The notes beneath the pieces were generated by a model. That model saw only the letters and a list, made by a program, of their open reading frames with translations, had not been told where the DNA came from and did not search any database. A stretch of DNA of 13,294 nt from NCBI GenBank assembly GCA_913058555.1, contig CAJXRJ010000131.1, forward strand, positions 1-13,294, read 5' to 3'. The stretch comes from an uncultured bacterium. GTDB lineage: Bacteria > Planctomycetota > UBA1135 > GCA-002686595. Of the stretch, positions 7,623 through 13,294 are shown piece by piece (within the stretch, counting starts at the first letter, position 1; each line of letters begins with the position of its first letter). The translations under genes and the position numbers were made by a program.

Positions 7623-7670
7623 AACGGTCCAGGAATATGCGCGCAACCGGGAACCAATACCAGGACCGTT
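7623..7670. promoter_or_regulatory. Inverted repeat in divergent region, candidate operator
   Basis: AACGGTCC (7623-7630) and GGACCGTT (7663-7670) form a perfect 8-base inverted repeat with a 32-base spacer. The spacer itself holds the 8-base palindrome TGCGCGCA (7638-7645). The element lies midway between the divergent starts of the ATP-grasp gene (7566) and the acyltransferase gene (7754 or 7796), where both promoters are expected. I see no convincing -35/-10 pair. The long spacer makes a looped or two-site operator more likely than an RNA hairpin. Confidence 0.35.
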
Positions 7671-7753
7671 TGGGGCTCTCGATCCTGGACAAGGTTGCGG
7701 CGTTCGCGCCGGCCCTGTCGGTGCCTTTGGCCTCGGGACGTTAACCTCGGGCC

Positions 7754-9019
7754 GTGGCCAAACCAGCTCGACTACCGACCGACCCCTCAAGTCCGATGAC
7801 CCCGGCGGCCCCACGTGGAGCTGACGGGGCACCGCTGGCCAAGGCGCCCGCGAAAGGCGGACGGTCCGCAGGCGGAAACGCGGCGAACGACCTCCCCGGG
7901 GAGAGCCTCGAGGCGGAGCTCATCGTTGACGTGGGCCGGCTCCGGGAAATGGGGGCGCAGTGGCGCCGGCTCATCGAGGTCGCGGCGGAGAGCAACCCAT
8001 TCTTCGAGCCAGAGTGCTTGTTACCGGCCTTGGAGAGGCTCGGCGGAAACGGGATCGGGGCGGTGGCCATTACGGGCAGGCCTCGCCAGCACCCGGAAGG
8101 TGACTCGGTGCTCGTCGGCCTCTTTCCTGTTCAGCTCACAGGCAATCGCACCTCCCTTTGGCTCCACCGATACACGTTCTTGGGCACCCCCCACGTCAGG
8201 GCTGATTCCGTCGGCCCGGCGTGGAGACGATTCCTCGACTGGGCCTTCGCAGAGCGCCGAAGGGGCCTCCTCGTCCTGCCGAAGCTTTCCGTGGCCGGCC
8301 CGGTGTTCCGGAGCTTGCTCGGTGAGTTGCGCCATGGGGAGCGTCCCCATTGGGTTCAGGACCAACACCTACGCGCGACCTTTGAAGCGCGCGGGACCGC
8401 GGACGCGTTCATCGAGCAGGCCATCTCTGGCAAGGTGCGCCGCAATCTCCGGCGGTCGCGGCGGCAGCTCGACGCACTCGGCGAGGTCAGGTTTGATGCG
8501 GAGAGGCTGTCGCCCACGGGGGTCGGTGCTTGGGTTGAGGAGTTCCTCGAGCTGGAGGGGCGTGGATGGAAAGGTGCCAGGGGATCCGCCCTCGCGTGCG
8601 ACACAAACAGCAAGATCTGGTTCGAAGAGACCCTCGCCGGACTTGCCGCGTCGGGCCGGCTCGTCGGAGGTGCCCTGCGCCTGAACGGCAAGCCCATCGC
8701 CATGGGCTGCAAGTTCGAGTCAGCCGACGCCGCAGGGGAAGCGGTCTACTTCAAGACCGCATACGACGAGGCCTATTCGGAGTACTCCGTCGGCACCCTC
8801 TTGCAGTGGGAGTGGATCGACTGGCTCCACGGACCGTCGGGCCTTCGACACGTGGACTCCTGCGCGATCCCAGGCCACCCGATGATCGAGCGCATCTGGG
8901 ACGGCCAGCGGATGATCCAAACCCTCTGGGTGGGGTCTGGAACCCGTGCGAGTCGCATCGCACTCGGGACACTTCCCATGGCGCGTTGGCTGAAGAGCAA
9001 ACGACGGAGATCGACATGA
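7754..9019 (+). CDS. FemAB/BioF2-like GNAT acyltransferase
   Basis: This belongs to the GNAT superfamily branch of FemAB and BioF2-like acetyltransferases (PF13480 type), which transfer acyl or aminoacyl groups and are often found in EPS and exosortase loci. In the 421-residue form, residues 1-50 are a low-complexity Pro/Ala/Gly tail. NPFFEPECLLPALE (81-94) is the typical N-terminal element. The C-terminal GNAT-like domain covers about 220-365: SGKVRRNLRRSRRQLDALGE, FLELEGRGWKG, a segment from GRLVGGALRL through KPIAMGCKF, and YFKTAYDEAYSEYSVGTLL. The start is unresolved between GTG 7754 and ATG 7796, neither with a good ribosome binding site; both leave the domains intact. Its stop overlaps the next ATG, so it is translationally coupled to the oxygenase. 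The acyl donor and acceptor are unknown. Confidence 0.85.
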   Translation: MAKPARLPTDPSSPMTPAAPRGADGAPLAKAPAKGGRSAGGNAANDLPGESLEAELIVDVGRLREMGAQWRRLIEVAAESNPFFEPECLLPALERLGGNGIGAVAITGRPRQHPEGDSVLVGLFPVQLTGNRTSLWLHRYTFLGTPHVRADSVGPAWRRFLDWAFAERRRGLLVLPKLSVAGPVFRSLLGELRHGERPHWVQDQHLRATFEARGTADAFIEQAISGKVRRNLRRSRRQLDALGEVRFDAERLSPTGVGAWVEEFLELEGRGWKGARGSALACDTNSKIWFEETLAGLAASGRLVGGALRLNGKPIAMGCKFESADAAGEAVYFKTAYDEAYSEYSVGTLLQWEWIDWLHGPSGLRHVDSCAIPGHPMIERIWDGQRMIQTLWVGSGTRASRIALGTLPMARWLKSKRRRST

Positions 9020-9867
9020 CGGGACACTACCTCACCGCGGATCAGGACCGGGTTCGAACGCAGCTCGGACGCCGTACGTTCCGCCTCGCACACCAGCTCT
9101 GCGACCACCCACTCTTCGAGCTGGACCGGCTGGCGCAGCTGGCCCAGGAACTACCGAGCGCGCTCGTCGAATGGAATGCAGGATCGGTTGGGGAGTCCCA
9201 GGACCCCCTGTTAACCCCATCCAACGGCCTGTCGCCCGAAGAGACCGTTCGACGAATTGCCGACTGTCAGTCCTGGCTCGTGTTGAAGCGGATTGAAGCG
9301 TCCCCCGACTACGCGGCCCTCCTGAAGGACTGCGTTGCCGACCTTGGTCACGGCCTCGAGCAGACGGAGCTTGTCCCCTTCCGAGTCCGGGGCTTCCTCT
9401 TCGTGTCCTCTCCGGGGGCGGTGACTCCTTTGCACTTGGACCCCGAACAAGGCGTCTTGCTGCAGATCCGCGGGACGAAGTCCGTCACCGTGTTCGCGCG
9501 GGAGGACCGCGCCATCGTGACGGACCCCGAACTCGAGCGTTTCGCGTCGGGCGGGCACCGCAACATCCTCCGGGCGCCTGAAGAAGGGCAGGAGCCGGGT
9601 GTCCATCTGCTCGAGCCTGGTGATGGGCTGCATATCCCCTTCCACGCTCCGCATCTGGTCAAGAACGGCCCCGAGGTGTCCATATCCTTCAGCCTCACGT
9701 TCCAAACCAAGCAGACGGATCGTGAGCACTCGGTCTTGATGGTCAACCATCGCCTTCGGCGACTCGGGCTCCGTCCGGGCCCCTTTGGAAAGTCGGTTCG
9801 CCGCGACGGCGCGAAGCACCTCTTGGTCCAAAGCGCCAAGACACTGCGGAACTGGATCCGTAGCTGA
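9016..9867 (+). CDS. JmjC/cupin-8-like Fe(II)/2-oxoglutarate oxygenase
   Basis: This is a probable non-heme iron, 2-oxoglutarate-dependent hydroxylase of the JmjC/cupin_8 class (FIH-1-like fold). The 283-residue protein has the HxD iron motif in TPLHLD (H140, D142), followed by LLQIRGTKSVTVF (148-160), the usual strand carrying the 2-oxoglutarate-binding lysine. The distal iron histidine is H210 or H213 in IPFHAPHLVKNG. The N-terminal 120 residues are helical and end in FRVRGFLFVSSPGAVTPLH. The ATG at 9016 overlaps the upstream TGA (ATGA), with GGAGA 5 bases upstream, so the much longer open frame to 8566 is rejected. Coupling to the acyltransferase suggests they act on the same substrate. 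The substrate could be an amino acid side chain, peptide, lipid or small molecule. Confidence 0.85.
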   Translation: MTGHYLTADQDRVRTQLGRRTFRLAHQLCDHPLFELDRLAQLAQELPSALVEWNAGSVGESQDPLLTPSNGLSPEETVRRIADCQSWLVLKRIEASPDYAALLKDCVADLGHGLEQTELVPFRVRGFLFVSSPGAVTPLHLDPEQGVLLQIRGTKSVTVFAREDRAIVTDPELERFASGGHRNILRAPEEGQEPGVHLLEPGDGLHIPFHAPHLVKNGPEVSISFSLTFQTKQTDREHSVLMVNHRLRRLGLRPGPFGKSVRRDGAKHLLVQSAKTLRNWIRS

Positions 9868-9877
9868 AGAGGCGTCG

Positions 9878-9899
9878 CCTTCCCTGCCCGAAGGGAGGG
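9878..9899. terminator. Hairpin between convergent genes, possible bidirectional terminator
   Basis: CCTTCCCT (9878-9885) pairs with AGGGAGGG (9892-9899) through 8 base pairs, one of them a G-U wobble, around a 6-base loop. It lies 11 bases past the oxygenase stop, in the 100-base gap before the end of the convergent desaturase gene. There is no T-tract on either strand, so its role as an intrinsic terminator is uncertain. Confidence 0.35.
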
Positions 9900-9967
9900 A
9901 GAGGCTGCGGGCCGACGGCTCCGGGGACGGATCGGGCGACTGATCGTCCCCCTGGGTCCCACGCGGT

Positions 9968-11041
9968 TCAGCGCGGGTTCTCGTCCCCGCCGCCGCCCTG
10001 GGTACGCCTTGACTTGCGGGTATGCCGGAAGGAAACGAGCCGCCGGTGGCCCTCGTCCCAGAGGTGCAGCCGCATGGATCGCAGGCTGCGCCAGAAACCG
10101 ATCGACTCAACGTCCTTGAACATGCGCGCAGACCGATGGCAGCGCTGGAGGTTGTAGTTGGGGACGCGCGGGCTCAGGTGATGGATGTGGTGGTATCCGA
10201 TGTTCCCGGAGAGCCAGCGCAGGACGGCGGGCAGCTCGTAGAAAGAGCTCCCCTGAAGCGCGGCCGCGGTGAAGTCCCAGTTCTCGCCCCGTTCCCAGTA
10301 GGCATCCTCGAACTGGTGCTGAACGTAAAACAGCCAAACGCCCCCGGCGCCCGCGACCCCAATCGACACCAGCTGCAACACAAGGTACGGGACGAAGCCG
10401 AGCCAGAGCGACATGCCGACGACCATGCCCGCGATGGCCAGGTTCATCCACCAGACGGATCGTCGCTCCCGCGGGTTCATCCTCGGTGACGCGACCCGCT
10501 GACGGATCACGAAGACGTAGAACGGGGCGACCAAGAAAAGAACCAACGGGTTCCTCGCAAGGCGATAGGCGAAGCGTTTCCAGCGCGACGACTCAAGGTA
10601 CTCCTGAACCGTCATCGTCCAGACATCACCCGTTCCCCGTCGATCGAGCTGCCCCGCCGTCGCGTGGTGCTGAGCATGCTCCCAGCGCCAGGCGTAGAAC
10701 GGACTGAACGTCAGCATTCCGCACACGAAGCCGATGACTTCATTGGCGAGCTGGGATCGGAAGAAGGACCCGTGGCCGCAGTCATGGAAGATGATGAAGA
10801 TGCGGACGAGCAGTGCGCCGGCGAGCGCGGCCAGCGGGATCGCAAGCCACAGCGAGATCGGCGCGACCACCGACATCAGGTACCAGAGCGCGACGAGCGG
10901 GCCGAGGGTGTCGAGCAGCTGCAGGACCGCCCGTCCGGTCGAAGGGCTCGTGTAAGGGGCGATCGCCGCCTTCCACTCCGCGACAGCGGGAAGCGAAGGC
11001 TGGGCCCTGGGGGCCGCCGTGGTCGAGTTGTCAGAATTCAT
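9968..11041 (-). CDS. Membrane fatty acid desaturase (acyl-lipid type)
   Basis: This di-iron integral-membrane desaturase (PF00487) introduces a double bond into acyl chains. The 357-residue product has the three histidine boxes at family spacing: HDCGH (86-90), HAQHH (122-126) and HHIHH (284-288). Hydrophobic hairpins lie at about 43-85, 100-117, 164-180 and 200-240. The HDCGHGS first box and QHQFEDAYW near 241-249 resemble the omega-6/delta-12 DesA-like branch. Regiospecificity cannot be read from sequence. The ATG at 11041 has no strong ribosome binding site. The gene converges on the oxygenase gene. It could be an independent membrane-lipid gene or modify a lipid used by the neighbouring pathway. 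Confidence 0.93.
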   Translation of the reverse strand: MNSDNSTTAAPRAQPSLPAVAEWKAAIAPYTSPSTGRAVLQLLDTLGPLVALWYLMSVVAPISLWLAIPLAALAGALLVRIFIIFHDCGHGSFFRSQLANEVIGFVCGMLTFSPFYAWRWEHAQHHATAGQLDRRGTGDVWTMTVQEYLESSRWKRFAYRLARNPLVLFLVAPFYVFVIRQRVASPRMNPRERRSVWWMNLAIAGMVVGMSLWLGFVPYLVLQLVSIGVAGAGGVWLFYVQHQFEDAYWERGENWDFTAAALQGSSFYELPAVLRWLSGNIGYHHIHHLSPRVPNYNLQRCHRSARMFKDVESIGFWRSLRSMRLHLWDEGHRRLVSFRHTRKSRRTQGGGGDENPR

Positions 11042-11111
11042 CGGGTCGTTGCCGGAGGTCCAGCAGGTTCACATATCCGTCCACGCCTTCAGTAACCCCC
11101 CGTCCTGGCGA

Positions 11112-11124
11112 GGACCATGGGTCC
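11112..11124. promoter_or_regulatory. 13-base dyad upstream of desaturase
   Basis: GGACC-ATG-GGTCC is a perfect 5-base inverted repeat around a 3-base centre. It lies about 70 bases upstream of the desaturase start in a 189-base non-coding gap. A closely related dyad lies at 12603-12615, with compensating changes at one symmetric position. It is a possible operator half of a two-site regulon. Confidence 0.3.
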
Positions 11125-11186
11125 AAGTGCGAAGTGGGAGCACGAACGGCCACGGGTGGAAAGCCGGTTGGGCGCCGTCATCCGGT

Positions 11187-11196
11187 GGGAACGGGA
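11187..11196 (+). repeat. GGGAACGGGA repeat, copy 1
   Basis: This is the first of four exact copies of GGGAACGGGA on the plus strand. It lies in the gap between the desaturase start and the end of the first DoxX-like gene. The first six bases resemble an ECF sigma -35 element, but no matching -10 is found at usual spacing. Confidence 0.4.
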
Positions 11197-11230
11197 TTCC
11201 ACACGCCCTGGGAGCACCGGGGCACGGCTT

Positions 11231-11602
11231 CTAGGCCTGGAGCGCGTACCAGAAGATGAATCCGTTCATCACGCAAAAGAGGGCGGCAGGCGCCGTCTCA
11301 GCCGCGGAGTCCCGGAGACGAAGACGCGTCCCGACCCCAAGCAGCATGAGCAGCGTGAGCCCCCCGGCAGCCGGGAGCAGCAGCGGCCGGTACCAGTAGC
11401 TCGCGAGGAGGCCGAGCGCGCCCAGCACCTCCAGGAGACCTACAGTTCGCCGAAACCGGGCCAGCCCAAAGCGCTCGAACTCCGCCACCATGTGCGTGGT
11501 CGTGAGGCAGGTCACGCCGTACCCCAGGAAAGCGGCAATCGAGAGGGCGCGGGAGACTTCGAAAGCGGTTGGCACGGACGAATTGACGGGGAGGCCGAGC
11601 AT
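11231..11602 (-). CDS. DoxX-like small membrane protein
   Basis: From the ATG at 11602 this is 123 residues with four hydrophobic helices (about 15-34, 54-70, 74-92 and 102-121). FERFGLARFRRTVGLLEVLGALGLL (about 42-66) matches the DoxX-like pattern in which a Phe/Gly-Leu loop precedes a helix starting with Gly-x-x-Glu. The family is widespread, with poorly defined roles in redox or membrane functions. The open frame extends upstream to 11755, but that part is Arg/Pro-rich and would overlap the divergent gene at 11743, so the internal ATG is chosen. The 140-base gap to 11743 must hold both divergent promoters. I cannot assign a specific function. Confidence 0.75.
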   Translation of the reverse strand: MLGLPVNSSVPTAFEVSRALSIAAFLGYGVTCLTTTHMVAEFERFGLARFRRTVGLLEVLGALGLLASYWYRPLLLPAAGGLTLLMLLGVGTRLRLRDSAAETAPAALFCVMNGFIFWYALQA

Positions 11603-11641
11603 GAGCTCGACGCAAAGGAAAGAGAGGAACGGCGACGACTG

Positions 11642-11651
11642 GGGAACGGGA
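11642..11651 (+). repeat. GGGAACGGGA repeat, copy 2
   Basis: This is the second exact copy, in the 140-base gap between two divergent DoxX-like genes, 39 bases upstream of the minus-strand start and 91 bases upstream of the plus-strand start. Confidence 0.4.
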
Positions 11652-11742
11652 TGAAACTGAGCGCCTTTGTCGCGCGAAGAGCGGTGGAACCGCGGGGGCG
11701 CAGGCCCTCCGCTCCGCGCATCGCGCCCCCCTCTTAGCCCCC

Positions 11743-12117
11743 ATGCTCGAAACACTCTCCTTCATTCTCCAGGCGATCGTCGGTTTAGGCCTCCTCAACG
11801 TGTGGCTACTCCGTGCCGGTCAGGAGACCGGCTACCGAGGGGGCGGCTCGGACAGCCTCAGGGGGGAATTCCAGGCGTACGGCCTGCCCAGCGCCGTTTT
11901 CTATGGGGTTGGCTTCCTGAAGATCACGGGCGGCATCGCTCTGATCGCGGGGATCTGGATCCCGACCCTCGTCGTTCCTGCGGCCTCGGTGATCGCGGCC
12001 CTGATGGTGGGCGCCCTGGCGATGCACCTCCGCGTGGGTGATCCCCCCAAGAAGTCCGTGCCGGCCCTTCTGATGCTCGGCATGAGCGCGGCCGTCGCGG
12101 CACTGAACCTCGCCTAA
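11743..12117 (+). CDS. DoxX-like small membrane protein
   Basis: This 124-residue protein has four predicted membrane helices (about 4-23, 52-72, 76-96 and 106-123). The central EFQAYGLPSAVFYGVGFLKITGGIALIAGIW (about 42-72) is the DoxX-like signature, with a GLP loop and a Lys-x-x-Gly-Gly helix. It is only distantly similar to the first DoxX-like protein, so this is probably not a recent duplication. The ATG has no strong ribosome binding site. The gene converges on the next minus-strand gene with only 19 bases between the stops. Function is unknown beyond the family label. Confidence 0.8.
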   Translation: MLETLSFILQAIVGLGLLNVWLLRAGQETGYRGGGSDSLRGEFQAYGLPSAVFYGVGFLKITGGIALIAGIWIPTLVVPAASVIAALMVGALAMHLRVGDPPKKSVPALLMLGMSAAVAALNLA

Positions 12118-12136
12118 GAGCGCCTGTCCCTGGCCC

Positions 12137-12505
12137 TCAGGCCAGCAGCCGCCCGATCCTGCGACGGTCTGCGACCACCCCAAGGTTCACGGCGAGCATG
12201 CCCAGGGCAAGGGGGACTCCGTGGGGGAACATGGTGACGTTGAAGGCCACGATTCCGATGGTGATCGGTAGCTGAAGCATGCCCGCGGCGAACCTCGTCT
12301 GAGGCAAGAGAAGCATCAAGCCGATCGCGAAGTGCCCTGCGGCCAGCCAGTCCATTAGCCCACCGTCACGGATCAAGGCCCACATGCGCGCACCGTCGGA
12401 ACCGTCGTCCAAAGGGGGTTTGACCCACTTGGTGAGGTGGTTGACGGTGGAGCCGATCAGCGGGACGGCGAGGAGCAACGCAGAGACGAGCCGGACTTTG
12501 GACAC
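12137..12505 (-). CDS. DoxX-like or related small membrane protein
   Basis: This 122-residue protein starts at a GTG (12505) and has four hydrophobic helices (about 5-20, 51-69, 74-92 and 96-113). The first helix is followed by a polar loop with KWVKPPLDDGSDGAR. The later MDWLAAGHFAIGLMLLLPQ and NVTMFPHGVPLALGMLAVN segments look like DoxX-type helices two to four. The match is looser than for the two preceding genes. No ribosome binding site is visible. The bases directly upstream can fold (GCGGGG at 12506-12511 with CCCCGC at 12520-12525), which could hide the start region in RNA. Function is unknown. Confidence 0.7.
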   Translation of the reverse strand: MSKVRLVSALLLAVPLIGSTVNHLTKWVKPPLDDGSDGARMWALIRDGGLMDWLAAGHFAIGLMLLLPQTRFAAGMLQLPITIGIVAFNVTMFPHGVPLALGMLAVNLGVVADRRRIGRLLA

Positions 12506-12565
12506 GCGGGGAGTCTAGCCCCCGCCGAAGGGTCGCCCCTGAGAACCGTGAATCCACCATCGATT

Positions 12566-12595
12566 CGCTGCGGTCTCCGGACGCGCCCCGCAGCG
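12566..12595. repeat. 8-bp inverted repeat
   Basis: CGCTGCGG (12566-12573) and CCGCAGCG (12588-12595) are perfect complements around a 14-base GC-rich spacer. The element lies about 60-90 bases upstream of the GTG of the third membrane-protein gene. No T-tract follows on either strand, so it is more likely an operator or a leader structure than an intrinsic terminator. Confidence 0.4.
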
Positions 12596-12602
12596 TTGAC
12601 AT

Positions 12603-12615
12603 GAACCATGGGTTC
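12603..12615. promoter_or_regulatory. 13-base dyad related to the one at 11112
   Basis: GAACC-ATG-GGTTC keeps perfect dyad symmetry and differs from the 11112-11124 dyad only by a matched G-to-A and C-to-T change at symmetric positions. It lies about 98 bases upstream of the leftward GTG at 12505. Confidence 0.3.
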
Positions 12616-12658
12616 CCTGGGGCCGGCCCATCGGGCATCGGGGCCGGGCCCCCGGAAA

Positions 12659-12668
12659 GGGAACGGGA
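12659..12668 (+). repeat. GGGAACGGGA repeat, copy 3
   Basis: This is the third exact copy, in the 530-base gap before the sigma factor. The last GGGA continues into a second GGGAAC, making a short tandem. Confidence 0.4.
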
Positions 12669-12829
12669 ACAAGTTGGCTTCGATGAATGGGCACGCCTCC
12701 CCGTAAGTGTCGACAGGGGGTTGCCCTCTGGCCGGCGTGGTCCATCGGGGCCCTGCGCGGCGAGGACCTGCCCCAACCCACTGTGCCGGGGCGGCTAGTG
12801 AAAGAGCGAGCCCATTGACCGAGGCCAGC

Positions 12830-12839
12830 GGGAACGGGA
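12830..12839 (+). repeat. GGGAACGGGA repeat, copy 4
   Basis: This is the fourth exact copy, about 200 bases upstream of the sigma factor start, followed by further GGGAA-like purine-rich sequence (to about 12846). Confidence 0.4.
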
Positions 12840-12931
12840 AGGGAAGTGGTGGGCGAACACGTCATTCACGGCTTCCGCGCTCAACCACGGCGCGGCCGCC
12901 GGGCACAAAAGTCCCTTGGGCGGACCATCCA

Positions 12932-12959
12932 CGCCGCCGTAAACTACTTCCCGGCGGCG
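12932..12959 (+). promoter_or_regulatory. All-GC hairpin in sigma factor leader
   Basis: CGCCGCCG (12932-12939) pairs perfectly with CGGCGGCG (12952-12959) around a 12-base AT-rich loop (TAAACTACTTCC), 76 bases upstream of the sigma factor ATG. There is no T-tract downstream, so it is not a classical intrinsic terminator. It may be a leader structure or an operator; it could also be chance in a GC-rich gap. Confidence 0.35.
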
Positions 12960-13035
12960 CCTTGCGCTCGCCTGGCGGGGAATCCCTCCGGCGCCACCCA
13001 ACGCTCCTGCCACGGGCGGCATTGACCCTTGCGAC

Positions 13036-13294
13036 ATGGAGACCACCCCCCCAGCCCCCATCCTCGACGACCTCCTCGCCCACGCCTCCTGGGTGCGCGC
13101 CCTGGCGCGCACCCTTGTGGCGGACGCGGGAGCGGCCGAGGACGTGGTGCAGGAGACCTGGGTCGCCGCCCTTGAGAACCCGCCCGCGCGCGCAGAGAAC
13201 CTGCGCGGCTGGCTGGCCACCGTCGTCCGGAACGCGGCCCGCATGCGCGGCCGCGGCGCCGGGCGGAGGAAAGCGCACGAGGCGCTGCACGCGC
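13036..13294 (+). CDS. ECF-type RNA polymerase sigma factor, N-terminal part
   Basis: An ATG at 13036 opens 86 codons that run off the right edge. The sequence ASWVRALARTLVADAG (about 17-32), then AAEDVVQETWVAAL (33-46) and LRGWLATVVRNAARM (55-69), is sigma-70 region 2. The DVVQETW stretch is the core-binding and -10-recognition part. The basic run GRGAGRRKAHEA leads into the linker before region 4, which lies outside the window. Its style resembles ECF factors that are numerous in Planctomycetota, though this is an impression rather than a measured match. No anti-sigma factor can be seen because the window ends. No ribosome binding site precedes the ATG. Confidence 0.88.
   Translation, partial: METTPPAPILDDLLAHASWVRALARTLVADAGAAEDVVQETWVAALENPPARAENLRGWLATVVRNAARMRGRGAGRRKAHEALHA

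Larger units (their letters stand above)
12506..13035. other. 530-base gap without a convincing gene, rich in inverted repeats
   Basis: No open frame here has coding character beyond GC-rich chance. The gap contains a hairpin adjoining the DoxX-like GTG (12506-12525), an 8-base-pair inverted repeat (12566-12595), a 13-base dyad (12603-12615), two GGGAACGGGA words (12659 and 12830) and an 8-base-pair all-GC hairpin (12932-12959). An exact TTGACA at 12596-12601 has no -10 partner at normal spacing. The gap should hold promoters for both the leftward membrane-protein gene and the rightward sigma factor gene. A small RNA cannot be excluded. Confidence 0.6.

Noticed and set aside
8566..9015. 150-residue N-terminal extension of the oxygenase
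   Set aside because: It overlaps the acyltransferase in another frame and has shadow-like composition. The ATG at 9016 has an ATGA overlap and a good ribosome binding site.
9211..10110. Minus-strand ORF of 299 residues spanning the oxygenase and the convergent gap
   Set aside because: It is antisense to the conserved HxD region and has no domain; the oxygenase frame explains the region.
11117..11737. Plus-strand ORF of 206 residues antisense to the first DoxX-like gene
   Set aside because: It is Arg/Glu/Pro-rich with no motif, while the opposite strand encodes four clear membrane helices.
12596..12624. Sigma-70 promoter starting from the exact TTGACA at 12596
   Set aside because: No -10-like hexamer occurs 15-19 bases downstream; that stretch is GC-rich.
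12795..13244. Minus-strand ORF of 149 residues over the sigma factor and its leader
   Set aside because: It is an Arg/Ala/Ser-rich shadow of the sigma factor frame with no motif.

Overview
The window is a GC-rich bacterial contig end (roughly two-thirds GC by eye, with strong G/C preference at third codon positions). It carries an exopolysaccharide (EPS) or capsule assembly locus, a small modification cassette and a run of small membrane-protein genes. The organism is not certain. The ECF-type sigma factor at the right edge and the overall gene style would fit Planctomycetota, but Myxococcota or another GC-rich environmental lineage is possible. Bases 1-45 are not genomic: they match an Illumina Nextera i7 adapter ending in the Tn5 mosaic end, so the left edge is a sequencing artefact.

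Region 1 (46-6352) is the EPS core. On the minus strand are the start of a probable family 2 glycosyltransferase, cut by the adapter, and an initiating sugar-phosphate transferase that carries an unusual PilZ-like tail. Diverging from them on the plus strand is a tightly coupled operon: Wza-type outer-membrane export lipoprotein, Wzz/GumC-type chain-length protein, a possible 70-residue ORF, Wzy/WaaL-type polymerase or ligase, and a NodB-type polysaccharide deacetylase. The junctions are 4-base stop/start overlaps. Together these cover initiation, glycan extension, polymerisation, length control, export and N-deacetylation.

Region 2 (6370-9867) is a candidate tailoring cassette. It has a minus-strand ATP-grasp ligase and, divergent from it, a FemAB/BioF2-like acyltransferase whose stop overlaps the start of a JmjC/cupin-8-type oxygenase. 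My inference is that the deacetylase exposes amines on the polymer or a linked lipid, and that the ATP-grasp and GNAT enzymes attach amino acid or acyl groups which the oxygenase may hydroxylate. The sequence does not prove the substrate.

Region 3 (9968-12505) has a three-histidine-box fatty acid desaturase on the minus strand, then three short DoxX-like membrane proteins in alternating orientation. Region 4 (12506-13294) is about 530 bases without a convincing gene but rich in inverted repeats, followed by a truncated ECF sigma factor that runs off the right edge. A 10-base word (GGGAACGGGA) occurs four times, and a pair of 13-base dyads with compensating changes occurs twice, all in non-coding parts of regions 3 and 4.

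No tRNA, rRNA, CRISPR array, insertion sequence or phage gene was seen.
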